A program made the position numbers and the translations under genes. This document shows positions 25,017-33,596 of a stretch of DNA of 64,000 bases, one piece after another. Under the pieces are notes generated by a model. It worked only from the letters and a program-made list of their open reading frames with translations. It was not told where the DNA came from and did no database searches. Source of the stretch: Lentzea waywayandensis (GTDB taxonomy: Bacteria > Actinomycetota > Actinomycetes > Mycobacteriales > Pseudonocardiaceae); the NCBI RefSeq assembly GCF_900115955.1, contig NZ_FOYL01000021.1, positions 1 to 64,000 on the forward strand, given 5' to 3'. The stretch's first letter is position 1. The number at the start of each line of letters is the position of its first letter.

Positions 25017-27773
25017 TTCCTGGGCCAGCTCGACAGCGGCGCGGGCCGGGTCGTCGGCGAACCGGCTGCCGAAGGCGTCGTGCACGCGCCACCCCGCGTG
25101 GGTGAGCGCACGCCAGCGGGCGAGATGCGCTCGCACCCCTTCCGGGTGCGGGCGCGTCTCCACCGCGACGGCGTTCTCCTTCTCCCCCACCACGAGATCC
25201 ACCCGCCACTGCCCCACCGGATAGCCGGTGCGCACGGTCAGCCCGGCGGTTCGCAGTTCCTGCGCCAGACGCGCGGTCCACTCATCAGCCGGATCGGCGC
25301 CGGCGGTCTCGGTCGGCGCGACGTCCGCGTGCCGCAGGTACTCGCCGATCAGGCCGGGCGGTTCGGCCGCCGACGTGATCACGTGCACCTGACGGCGAGC
25401 TCGGGTGGTGAGGACGGCCAGCAGGTTGCGGTCGTTCACGAACCGCCACGCGCCCGGCTTCTCGTCGGCCGCGAGGCTGATCACGACCTCGTCGAACTCG
25501 CTGCCCTGCACGCCGTGGACGGTGCCCGCCCGGACGCCACCGGTGGTGATCTCGTCCAGCGTCAGCTCGCTGAGCAGAGCCTCTTCCAGCGCGTCGGCCT
25601 GCGCGCGGAACGGCGTCACGACACCGATCGAGCGCACACCGGCGGCCACGCGTTTGCGGACGTGGGCGAGCACGGCGTCCACCTCGGCCTGGTTCGCGCC
25701 CTTCGTGGTGCGTTCGCCGGAGACGCGCTCGGTGTCGATGCAGTCGACGTCGGCGATCGACGGATGCGTCGTGAGCAGGGCGATCTTGCCGTCGTAGAAC
25801 TTCGCGGCGGCGAACCCGATCAGGTGCGGTGCGCAGCGGTGGTGCTCGTCGAGCCAGTGCACGCCCGCGGTCGCGGCGCCCGCGTCGAACAGGCTCACCT
25901 TCGGCACGTCCAGGCGGTCGCGCAGGTCCTGCGTCCCCTCCGCGTCGACCGCCGCCTGCACGGCCTGGTCACTCACGAACGACACGTGCCGCAGTTGCCG
26001 GGGATCGCCGCCGATCACCGCGGACCGGCCGCGCAGCAACGCGGGCGCGGCGAGCGGCTGGTCCACGTGGCTCGCCTCGTCGATGATCACCAGGTCGAAC
26101 ATGCCGGGCACCGGCGGGAGGATGTCCTCCACATCGGACAGCGTGCCGACCCACAACGGCAGTGCCGCCACCAGATCCGCGCTGTCGATCTCGGCGAGTC
26201 CACGCCTGCGCGCCGCACGCCCTGACCGCAACGCCTTCGCGAGCGCCGCCACCGCACGGCGCGCGCCCGCACCCCGCCGGCTGACCGAGTACTCCTTGAG
26301 CCAGGCCGCCGTGGCCGTGCGGCTCGCGACGTCCTGCTCGGCCAGCAACGGCCGCAGCTCACCGAACGCCGTACCGCCGTTCGTCCCGATCCGGATGGAG
26401 GCCGCGGTCTGTTCGGCCGCCTCGACCGCCGCGGCGAGGTCCTCGACCGGAACCTGTTCCGCGCCGGTGAGCCCGCGTGCTTTCCTCAGCGCCCACCCGG
26501 TGCGCAGCCCGCCCAGGAATCCGGTTCGCGGCTTGAGAAGGCCGCGCAGTTCGGTGAAATCCACGCCCGCGTCGAACGCTTTCGGCGCCACGGATCGATG
26601 CGCCGGCATCAACGCCTGGTGCTTCTTGCCTTCTGCCGCAAGCTTTTCGTCCGTGAGCGAGCCACCGGCCGTGCGTTCGACACGGGTGACAGCCGCAGCA
26701 GCCGCGCGCCGAGCCCTGTCGAGGTCGTTCAGCTGGTCCGGACTGCTCGTCGCGGACAGCCCGTCGCTCAGTTCGCGCGCCATCTCCTGCCGCAGCTCGG
26801 AGTCACCGAACAGCACCGGTACCGGCCCGCCCGCCTTGCGCAGCGCGGCACCGAGCACGTCGGCGGCGTTGCGGGTGCGGCTCGCGAGAAGCACGGACTT
26901 GCCCGCCGCCACGGCATCGAGCGCCAACGCGGCGAGCGTGTGCGTCTTTCCAGCGCCAGGAGGCCCGCCCACGACCGTGATCCGCGCACGGCGTGCATGC
27001 TCGACCGCGCGCATCTGGCTGTGGCTGAGCGGCAACGCCGAACTGATCGGCTCGTCGTGCTCGTCCGGTTCGGTGGCGGCCCCGTACAGCGCCGCGAACG
27101 CCGTGCCGTCGAGGCCCTTCTTGGTCGACCAGTCGAAGAGCGCGGTGCCGTGCTCGGTCTTCACGACGGGCTCGCCCGCGTGCAGCCCGGCGCCCATGGC
27201 CACCACGAGCTCGTCGCCAGAGATGAACCTCTTGGGGTCGTCGTGCACGATCGGCACGTTCTCGAACCCGGCCTGCCTCAGCGTCTCGGTGATCCACTCC
27301 TCGGACGGCGCGAGCGAGGCTTCCCGTTCGGCGGTCTTGGCCCAGTCGTCGATGAGCGGGAACACCCCGGCGTCACCGGCGACGTGATAGGCGTAGCCGA
27401 GCCCGATCCCGTGGTGCAGCCGGACCGGCCGCGACACCAGCGGCAGGCAGACCCGCCGCCGTTGCCCGCCGATCTGCGCGGGTCCGGCGAGGAACGCCCA
27501 GCCCAGCCGCAGCAACCGGTCCTCCTGGTGCAACGCGTCGTACGCGGCGAGGTGCGCGACCTCGTTGCGAGCCTGCTTCGGCGCGGTCCACGACACCGGC
27601 GTCCAATGCGGACCCTCCTGCACCAGTGTGATCGCCCGCCACGACGGCTCGTGGTCGCCCAGCCACAGCAGACCGGCCGCCTTGGTGAGGTCGAGCACGA
27701 GCTTCTGCGGCTGTTCGGCAGCGCTCAGCCGAGCAAGGGTGCGCAAGACCGCAGAGACGTTCACGCGGGACAT
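24981..27773 (-). CDS. UPF1-like SF1 helicase with C-terminal nuclease-like domain
   Basis: A 930-aa protein. The N-terminal 240 residues are unassigned. The SF1 helicase core has VVGGPPGAGKTHTLA (Walker A), LVIIDEASHVDQPL (Walker B, motif II), VIGGDPRQLRHVS (motif III), WLDEHHRCAPHLI (motif IV), GVVTPFRAQADALE and VHGVQGSEFDEVVISLA (motif V) and ARRQVHVITS (VI-like). A long insertion with coiled-coil character separates motifs I and II. The last 110 residues (RTGYPVGQWRVDLVVGEKEN, AVAVETRPHPEG, ALTHAGWRVHDAFGSRF) resemble DUF559/Vsr-type PD-(D/E)xK endonucleases. It could act in DNA repair, RNA metabolism or defence. Its ATG overlaps an in-frame ATG of the divergent phosphotransferase. Confidence 0.85.
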   Translation of the reverse strand: MSRVNVSAVLRTLARLSAAEQPQKLVLDLTKAAGLLWLGDHEPSWRAITLVQEGPHWTPVSWTAPKQARNEVAHLAAYDALHQEDRLLRLGWAFLAGPAQIGGQRRRVCLPLVSRPVRLHHGIGLGYAYHVAGDAGVFPLIDDWAKTAEREASLAPSEEWITETLRQAGFENVPIVHDDPKRFISGDELVVAMGAGLHAGEPVVKTEHGTALFDWSTKKGLDGTAFAALYGAATEPDEHDEPISSALPLSHSQMRAVEHARRARITVVGGPPGAGKTHTLAALALDAVAAGKSVLLASRTRNAADVLGAALRKAGGPVPVLFGDSELRQEMARELSDGLSATSSPDQLNDLDRARRAAAAAVTRVERTAGGSLTDEKLAAEGKKHQALMPAHRSVAPKAFDAGVDFTELRGLLKPRTGFLGGLRTGWALRKARGLTGAEQVPVEDLAAAVEAAEQTAASIRIGTNGGTAFGELRPLLAEQDVASRTATAAWLKEYSVSRRGAGARRAVAALAKALRSGRAARRRGLAEIDSADLVAALPLWVGTLSDVEDILPPVPGMFDLVIIDEASHVDQPLAAPALLRGRSAVIGGDPRQLRHVSFVSDQAVQAAVDAEGTQDLRDRLDVPKVSLFDAGAATAGVHWLDEHHRCAPHLIGFAAAKFYDGKIALLTTHPSIADVDCIDTERVSGERTTKGANQAEVDAVLAHVRKRVAAGVRSIGVVTPFRAQADALEEALLSELTLDEITTGGVRAGTVHGVQGSEFDEVVISLAADEKPGAWRFVNDRNLLAVLTTRARRQVHVITSAAEPPGLIGEYLRHADVAPTETAGADPADEWTARLAQELRTAGLTVRTGYPVGQWRVDLVVGEKENAVAVETRPHPEGVRAHLARWRALTHAGWRVHDAFGSRFADDPARAAVELAQELPAAGLEQRLR

Positions 27774-27804
27774 GGTGCCATTCGAGGCAGTAGCTTCGTG
27801 GACC

Positions 27805-28638
27805 GTGGAGGATCTTCCGGATGGATTGCCCGATCACGACCTGCGGGCCGGACTCGCCCGGTTCGGCATCACCGGGCCACCGGTCTACGCCCCGGTCGGC
27901 TTCGGCGACTACCACTGGACCGTCTACGACCGGTGGTTCACGTCGGTGTCCGACCTGACGACCAAGCCGCTGGCCGGACTGCGTCAGGCGATGGAGACGG
28001 CGGCGAGCCTGGGCGAGCAACTGCCGTTCGTGGTGGCGCCGGTGCGAGCAGACGACGGTGACACCGTGGTCCTGCTGAACGACCGCTACGCGTTGAGCGT
28101 CTTCCCCTACGTCACGGGGAAGTCAGGATCCTTCGGTGATCCGGTCCACGCCGGGGTGAGCGAACTGCTGGCCGCGCTGCACCGCTGTGCCCCACCGGAC
28201 GGCACCCCGGTCGCACCGATCGACGTCCCGGGCAGAGCCGTGCTGACGGCGTTGCTCGACGAGCCGGGCGAGTGGTGCTCGGCCGACGCCCGCGCAGTCC
28301 TCGTGGCCCACACCGAGGTCGTTCGGGGCAAGCTCGCCGAACTGGACCGGCTCGCCGGACAGCTCACGGACGAGCAGGTGGTCACCCACGGAGAACCCCA
28401 CGCGGGCAACGTGATCCACACTCCGGAAGGCCTGGTCCTGGTCGACTGGGACACGGTCGGACTGGCCCCGCCGGAACGCGATCTCTGGCTGGTCGGCGGT
28501 GACAGCGCGTTCTACGCACTGCGTTGGTCCATCAACGACATCGCGGATTTCGCCGTGTCGCTCCGCGACCCGCACGAACAGTCACGGGACGCGGAGCGCA
28601 CGTTGCACTACTTCACTGAGACGCTAAAAAGCCTTTAG
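27805..28638 (+). CDS. Phosphotransferase (APH/choline kinase-like) family protein
   Basis: A 277-aa kinase-fold protein. Motifs: TKPLAGLRQAM-like N-lobe, the catalytic loop VVTHGEPHAGNVIHTPEGL and the metal motif LVDWDTVGLAPPERDLWLVG. The catalytic HxD reads HGE (Asp replaced by Glu), common in this subfamily. The GTG at 27805 is chosen; an ATG at 27772 would overlap the divergent helicase start. Substrate is unknown. Convergent stop overlap with the S8 protease gene. Confidence 0.83.
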   Translation: MEDLPDGLPDHDLRAGLARFGITGPPVYAPVGFGDYHWTVYDRWFTSVSDLTTKPLAGLRQAMETAASLGEQLPFVVAPVRADDGDTVVLLNDRYALSVFPYVTGKSGSFGDPVHAGVSELLAALHRCAPPDGTPVAPIDVPGRAVLTALLDEPGEWCSADARAVLVAHTEVVRGKLAELDRLAGQLTDEQVVTHGEPHAGNVIHTPEGLVLVDWDTVGLAPPERDLWLVGGDSAFYALRWSINDIADFAVSLRDPHEQSRDAERTLHYFTETLKSL

Positions 28639-30452
28639 AGCGTCAGGCTCCACGTGTCGATGGTGCCGACGTCAGCGGTGGCCGCGTCACGGACCCGGAG
28701 AGTCCAGGTGCCGTTGCGCGTCTCCGACGACAGGTTGGTCGTGAAGGTCTGGTCGATGTTGTCGGCGCTGCCACCCGCACGGTTGTGCAGGTTGTAGACC
28801 GAACCGTCCGGCGCGACCAGGTCGACCACGAGGTCACCCTTGTAGGTGTGCTTGATGTGCACCTCGACCTGGCTGGTCGCCGACGCCGTGCCCGTGCAGC
28901 CGCTGAACACGATCGTGCTGGTCACGGTCGAGTTGTCCGGGATCGCGACGTCCGTGCCGTTGGTCTGCTTGGCACAGGTGGCCGTGCCGACCGTCCAGGT
29001 GAACGACGTGCTGCCCGAACCGCCCGCGGACGCGGTGGCCGTGACGGTCACGTTGTACGTGCCGGCGACCGTGGCCGTGCCCGTGACGAGACCGTTGGAG
29101 GAACCGATCGACAGCCCGGTCGGCAGACCGGTGGCCGACCACGTGTACGGCGCGGCGCCGCCCGACGCGGACAGCTGAAGGTTCGCCGTGCCGTTCAGGG
29201 CCGTGGTCTGGTTGCCCGGGTTGGTCACGGAGACGCCGGGAACGCCGCCGGTGTTGGTGCGCAGCAACAGGTTCGCCGAACCGGAACCAGGGTTGGTGAC
29301 CTTGCCCGGAGTGGCCTGGGCGAGGATCGCCGCGTGCACCTCGGCCGGGGTCTTGGCCGGGTTGTCCGCGAGGTACAGCGCCGCCGCGCCCGCGACGTGC
29401 GGGGACGCCATCGACGTGCCGCTCATCGTGGCCGTGCCGGTGTTGTTGCTGTACGAGGCGGAGACGATGTCCTGGCCGGGAGCGAACAGGTCGCTGCACG
29501 TGCCGAAGGACGAGAACGACGCGCGGGCGTCGGTGCGGGCCGACGCCATGACGTTGATCGTCTCGGTGACGCGCTGCGGCGAGTACTTGCAGCTGTCGTC
29601 GTTGAAGTTGCCCGCCGCCACGACGTAGGTGACGCCGCCGCGGATCGACGCGCGCACGGCGTCGTCGAGCACACGGCTCGGCTCGTTCGCCGTGCCGGTG
29701 TAGAGGCTCATGTTCGCGACGGCCGGCAGGACGGCGTTCGCGGTGACCCAGTCGACGCCCGCCGCCTCGGTCGCGACGGAGCCGCCACCGGCGCAGTTGA
29801 GCACGCGGACGGCCTTGAGCTTGACTTCCTTCGCCACGCCGTAGGTCGCGCCGCCGACGGTGCCGGAGACGTGCGTGCCGTGGCCCTGGCAGTCCTTGCC
29901 GTTCTGGCCGTCGGTGAACGCGTCGAAGCCGAACGACGCACGGCCGCCGAAGTCGGCGTGGTTGTAGTTGATGCCGGTGTCGATCACGTACGCCGTCACG
30001 TTCGACGCGCCCGTGCTGTAGCTGTACTTGCTGTCCAGCGGCAGGCTGGCCTGGTCGACGCGGTCGATGCCCCACGACGGCGGGTTGAGCTGGTCGGTCA
30101 GGACCTGCACGGTCCGGTCCTGCTCCACGTAGGACACGGCCGGGTCGGCGGCCAGGCGCTTGGCCTGCTGCTTCGACAGCGTGGCCGAGAAGCCCTTGAA
30201 CGCGGCCTTGTAGGTGAAGCCGATCTTGGCACCGTAGCGGGACGCCAGGCCGTCGGCACGGCCGCTGACCTCCGAGCGCGCCATGGTGTTGTCCTTGAGC
30301 ACCACGATGTAGCTGTCCTGGACAGCGTTCGGCGCGCTTTCCGCGACGATCGGTCCCTCCGGCTGCGCGGCGGCAGCCTGTGGGAGCGCCAGCACGGTTC
30401 CAGCGACGGCGATCGCCGCCACACCGAACGTGCGCAGGGTGTGTTGTCTCAT
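28635..30452 (-). CDS. Secreted subtilisin-like S8 protease with P/homoB domain
   Basis: A 605-aa secreted serine protease. Order: signal peptide (to about 30, AAAA/QPEG); inhibitor I9 propeptide (about 45-115, DSYIVVLKDNTMAR to VSYVEQDRTVQV); S8 catalytic domain with Asp in AYVIDTGINYNHADF, His in GHGTHVSGTVGG and Ser in SGTSMASPHVAGAA; an Ig-like putative domain (about 405-480, APYTWSATGLPTGLSIG); and a C-terminal P/proprotein-convertase domain (DNSTVTSTIVFSGC to GTWTLRVRDAATADVG). The ATG at 30452 follows AAGGAGCAGTG. It degrades extracellular protein. A long inverted repeat lies in the leader. Confidence 0.93.
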   Translation of the reverse strand: MRQHTLRTFGVAAIAVAGTVLALPQAAAAQPEGPIVAESAPNAVQDSYIVVLKDNTMARSEVSGRADGLASRYGAKIGFTYKAAFKGFSATLSKQQAKRLAADPAVSYVEQDRTVQVLTDQLNPPSWGIDRVDQASLPLDSKYSYSTGASNVTAYVIDTGINYNHADFGGRASFGFDAFTDGQNGKDCQGHGTHVSGTVGGATYGVAKEVKLKAVRVLNCAGGGSVATEAAGVDWVTANAVLPAVANMSLYTGTANEPSRVLDDAVRASIRGGVTYVVAAGNFNDDSCKYSPQRVTETINVMASARTDARASFSSFGTCSDLFAPGQDIVSASYSNNTGTATMSGTSMASPHVAGAAALYLADNPAKTPAEVHAAILAQATPGKVTNPGSGSANLLLRTNTGGVPGVSVTNPGNQTTALNGTANLQLSASGGAAPYTWSATGLPTGLSIGSSNGLVTGTATVAGTYNVTVTATASAGGSGSTSFTWTVGTATCAKQTNGTDVAIPDNSTVTSTIVFSGCTGTASATSQVEVHIKHTYKGDLVVDLVAPDGSVYNLHNRAGGSADNIDQTFTTNLSSETRNGTWTLRVRDAATADVGTIDTWSLTL

Positions 30453-30473
30453 CACTGCTCCTTGATCGCAGGG

Positions 30474-30533
30474 AACCGCGTGCGAACGCTGGGCCGGCCC
30501 TCGACGGCCCTGCAGATGCGTTCACACGCGGTT
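30474..30533. repeat. Long inverted repeat (15/16 bp arms) between sigma factor and S8 protease genes
   Basis: AACCGCGTGCGAACGC (30474-30489) pairs with GCGTTCACACGCGGTT (30518-30533) with one mismatch, enclosing 28 nt that themselves contain GGGCC/GGCCC complementarity. It lies 21 bp upstream of the protease start and 83 bp downstream of the sigma factor stop. It could be a terminator of the sigma gene or a leader structure or operator for the protease. Confidence 0.75.
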
Positions 30534-30615
30534 GCGAAACAGCTTCAGTCCGTTATTGGACGTGATGAGTCTTTAGTTGCGACAAGGATGAGAACAAGCG
30601 ACTTTCGTACGGTTG

Positions 30616-31554
30616 TCAGCCCGCGAGCGCGAAAAGATCGTCGCGGTCGCCCGACTGCTTGAGCTGGGCGAGCGACTGCTTCTCCAGCTGACGGATCCGC
30701 TCACGGGTCAGGCCGAGCTCCTCCGCGACCTCCTGAAGGGTGCGGGCACGCCCGTCCTCCAGGCCGAAGCGCAGGCGCATGATCCGGCTCTGCCGTTCGG
30801 GCAGGACGTTCAGCAGCGAACGCACGCCCTCGGTGAACTCCTGCTGTTCCAGGAGATCCGGGGCCGACACGCCGTCGGTATCCTGGATCAGGTCGCCCAG
30901 CACCGAGTCGCCCTCGTCGCCGACCGGCGTCTCCAGCGACACGCAGGTGCGGGCCGCGTCGCGCATGTCCTGCACGCGCGCCGGCGAGCACTTGGCCTCG
31001 GCGGCGATCTCCTCGATCGTCGCCTCGCGGCCGAGCGCCGTGGACAGCTTCTGCCCGATCTTCTTGAGCTTGTTGACCTCTTCCACCACGTGCACCGGCA
31101 GGCGGACCGTGCGGGTCTGCTCCGCCAGACCTCGTTCGATCGCCTGGCGGATCCACCACATGGCGTAGGTGGAGAACTTGTAGCCCTTGGCGTAGTCGAA
31201 CTTCTCGACCGCGCGGATCAGGCCGAGGTTGCCCTCCTGGATCACGTCCCCGAACGGCAGTCCGCGGAACGAGTGCTTCTTCGCGACCGACACGACCAGG
31301 CGCAGGTTCGCGCGGATCATGTGGTCCTTGGCGCGCTCGCCCTCGGCGACGATCCGGCGCAGCAGCCGCGGCTCGCGCGTCGTGTCACCGTTCTGGAGCA
31401 GGTGAGCGGCGTAGACACCGGCCTCGATGCGCCGGGACAGGTCGACCTCCTCGGAGGCGGTGAGCAGCGGTGTGCGCCCGACCTCGCGCAGGTACTGGCC
31501 CACCAGGTCCGCGTCCTGCTGCCCGGACGCGCGGTTCTTCAGATCTGCAGGCAT
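30616..31554 (-). CDS. Group 2 (RpoD/HrdB-like) RNA polymerase sigma-70 factor
   Basis: A 312-aa sigma factor lacking the long N-terminal region of the principal sigma. Region 1.2: LVGQYLREVGRTPLLTASEE. Region 2: MIRANLRLVVSVAKKHSFRG, DVIQEGNLGLIRAVEKFDY and KFSTYAMWWIRQAIERGLAE. Region 3 follows with ATIEEIAAEAKCSPARV. Region 4: LPERQSRIMRLRFGLEDG and TLQEVAEELGLTRERIRQLE. The pattern matches mycobacterial SigB or Streptomyces HrdD-type factors that recognise -10/-35 promoters like the housekeeping sigma and respond to stress. The ATG at 31554 is preceded by GGGGGGATTTGTC. An RsbW-like ATPase is encoded 1.6 kb away. Confidence 0.92.
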   Translation of the reverse strand: MPADLKNRASGQQDADLVGQYLREVGRTPLLTASEEVDLSRRIEAGVYAAHLLQNGDTTREPRLLRRIVAEGERAKDHMIRANLRLVVSVAKKHSFRGLPFGDVIQEGNLGLIRAVEKFDYAKGYKFSTYAMWWIRQAIERGLAEQTRTVRLPVHVVEEVNKLKKIGQKLSTALGREATIEEIAAEAKCSPARVQDMRDAARTCVSLETPVGDEGDSVLGDLIQDTDGVSAPDLLEQQEFTEGVRSLLNVLPERQSRIMRLRFGLEDGRARTLQEVAEELGLTRERIRQLEKQSLAQLKQSGDRDDLFALAG

Positions 31555-31589
31555 GACAAATCCCCCCGTTTCCGTCGGCAGGTGTGACA

Positions 31590-31611
31590 ACCGGCGCGAG
31601 TTCGCGCCGGT
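31590..31611. repeat. Perfect inverted repeat in the sigma factor leader
   Basis: ACCGGCGCGA-GT-TCGCGCCGGT: perfect 10-bp arms around 2 nt, 36 bp upstream of the sigma factor ATG and about 135 bp after the CorC-like stop. It may be a 5'-UTR structure of the sigma gene, an operator, or a late terminator of the upstream gene. The 193-bp gap (31555-31747) holds no gene. Confidence 0.65.
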
Positions 31612-31747
31612 CGTTCGGTAGCCCCTTCGGGTCAACCGCCGCAGGCGATTCGGCGCGAAGCGGTGGCCGAATGACCGGCCACCCGGCGAACTCGCCGCCG
31701 TCTGCGGGGCAGCGGCCACATACACCGCTGCACTCTTGTGTAACGGT

Positions 31748-33031
31748 TCAGAGGTCCACTTCATTCCGCGATTTCGCCTGTGACCTCAGCCTCACCTGCG
31801 TAATCGCGTGGTGTTCCACGGCCAGGACCTCGATCTTCCAGCCGGACACCTCCACCACGTCGCCCGGCCCTTCCGGGATGCGGCCGAGGATCAGCAGCAC
31901 CAGCCCGGCGACCGTCGCGTACTGGCCCGCGGGCGCGTCGCGCAGCTCGACGCCGACGTCCACCAGGTCGTGCATCGGGAACGTGCCCGGCAGCTCGATC
32001 GAGCCGTCCGCCTCGGCGCGCACCGCGACCACGTCCGAGTCGGTCTCGTCGTAGATCTCGCCGACGATCTCCTCGAGGAGGTCCTCCAGCGTCACGATGC
32101 CTTCGACCGCGCCGTGCTCGTCCACCACCAGCGCCATCTGCTCGTGCTCGGCCTTCATGCGCCGCAACGCGTCCGCGACCCGCACGGAGTCCGGCAGCAC
32201 CATCGGCGCGCGTGCCACGTCCGCCAGGGGCACGGTGTCGTCGAGCAGATCTCGCAGGTGCACCACGCCGACCACGTCGTCCAGGTGACCGTCCTTGGTC
32301 ACCGGTGCCCGGGAATGTCCGGACCTAGCCAGGACTTCCCTCGCGGTGGCCGTGCCCAAACCTGATTCGAGGATCGTCACCTGCCGCCGGGGCACCAGGA
32401 CCTCGCGCAGCCGCCGTTCGTGGATCTCCAGCGCGCCGGTCATGATCGTGCGCTGCTCGGGGTTCAGGTGCTGTTGGACCTCGACGAGATCACGCAGCTC
32501 CTCCTGCGACATCTGCCCCTCGTCGGCGTCCGGGTCGCCGCCGAAGACCCGCACCACGAGGTCGGTCGACCGGCTGAGCAGCCACACCGCCGGCCGGGAG
32601 ATGGTCGAGAGCAGGTCGAGCGTGCGCGCGACGATCTTCGACCAGCGGACCGCGTACTGCATCGCGAGGCGTTTGGGCGCCAGTTCCCCGAAGACCAGTG
32701 TGACGAACGTCAGCACCACGGTCACGAGCGCGATCGCGACCCCGTTCGCGGCGCCTCCGAGAAAGCTCAGCAACGGCACGATCGGCGCGGCGAGCGAGAC
32801 CGCGGCGGTCGCCGACGCCAGGAATCCCGACAGCGTGATGCCGATCTGGACGGTCGCGAAGTACCTGTTCGGATCGCGTGCCAGCCGGACCAGCCGGCGA
32901 TGCCCGTCGCGTTCCAGCGAGCGCAGCTGACCTTCGCGCAGCGACACGAACGCCATCTCGCTGCCCGCGAAAGCCGCGTTGAGCAACACCAGCACCGCGA
33001 CCAGCGCGAGGTTGAAGCCATAACCGTCCAC
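31748..33031 (-). CDS. CNNM/CorC-type membrane protein (hemolysin C family)
   Basis: A 427-aa protein. The DUF21/CNNM membrane domain (about 1-190) begins LNAAFAGSEMAFVSLREGQL, with VFGELAPKRLAMQYAVRW. Two CBS domains follow (about 215-335: REVLVPRRQVTILES, VTKDGHLDDVVGVVHLRDLL, MALVVDEHGAVEGIVTLEDLLEEIVGEI), and then a CorC_HlyC transporter-associated domain (SIELPGTFPMHDL to GWKIEVLAVEHHAI). Family members are linked to magnesium or cobalt efflux. The GTG at 33031 gives the natural N-terminus. Confidence 0.9.
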   Translation of the reverse strand: MDGYGFNLALVAVLVLLNAAFAGSEMAFVSLREGQLRSLERDGHRRLVRLARDPNRYFATVQIGITLSGFLASATAAVSLAAPIVPLLSFLGGAANGVAIALVTVVLTFVTLVFGELAPKRLAMQYAVRWSKIVARTLDLLSTISRPAVWLLSRSTDLVVRVFGGDPDADEGQMSQEELRDLVEVQQHLNPEQRTIMTGALEIHERRLREVLVPRRQVTILESGLGTATAREVLARSGHSRAPVTKDGHLDDVVGVVHLRDLLDDTVPLADVARAPMVLPDSVRVADALRRMKAEHEQMALVVDEHGAVEGIVTLEDLLEEIVGEIYDETDSDVVAVRAEADGSIELPGTFPMHDLVDVGVELRDAPAGQYATVAGLVLLILGRIPEGPGDVVEVSGWKIEVLAVEHHAITQVRLRSQAKSRNEVDL

Positions 33032-33121
33032 GCGTTTGGGGTAGCACGCGTGGTGGTATTTCGCACCCTGACGGCCGTCTTGAGCAGCCAGGAGGGCTTC
33101 AGCCGAACGAGGTGGGATGAG

Positions 33122-33517
33122 ATGGACACCCCAGAGGTGCTGAGCGCCTCCGTGAGGACCTTGCACACCCTGCCGGAGGACGAGCCCGATCTCGCCGCGA
33201 TGCGCGCGTGGATAGGGACTCTGTTGCGGGACCTGCCGGAGGACATCAGGCTCGACGTTCTCCTCGTGTGCACGGAACTTGCCAGCAACGCGTACGAGCA
33301 CGCGGAAGGACCACGCGCTGTGCGAGTACAACGACATACCGACTTCGTCCGGGTGGAGGTCGACGACCACACACCGGCCGAGCTTCCGAACCTGGGCACG
33401 TCACGGCTCGGTGACACGCGAGGCCGTGGACTGATCTTGATCTCCCAACTCTCCCGCTGCTGGGGCACGATGGAGTTCGCCGGCGGGAAGACCATCTGGG
33501 CCGAGGTGAACGCATAG
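33122..33517 (+). CDS. RsbW-like ATP-binding protein (anti-sigma factor kinase type)
   Basis: A 131-aa GHKL-type ATPase domain. The N-box LLVCTELASNAYEHAEGPRA and the G1/G2 region RVEVDDHTPAEL, DTRGRGLILISQLSRCWG are the signs of HATPase_c_2 proteins. In Streptomyces these act as anti-sigma or serine kinases, often toward anti-anti-sigma factors. There is no partner gene adjacent; the nearest sigma factor is the group 2 gene 1.6 kb to the left, on the other strand. Start ATG at 33122. Confidence 0.85.
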   Translation: MDTPEVLSASVRTLHTLPEDEPDLAAMRAWIGTLLRDLPEDIRLDVLLVCTELASNAYEHAEGPRAVRVQRHTDFVRVEVDDHTPAELPNLGTSRLGDTRGRGLILISQLSRCWGTMEFAGGKTIWAEVNA

Positions 33518-33596
33518 ATCGTCTGTGCGTTTCGCACAGACAAGTCATGACACCGCACGGATGGGGCTTGCGTCGGGTTTCTTCGACTCTCGATGC

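Noticed and set aside
28785..30662. A 625-codon + strand frame opposite the S8 protease
   Set aside because: Antisense of a strongly biased coding gene with all catalytic motifs on the other strand.
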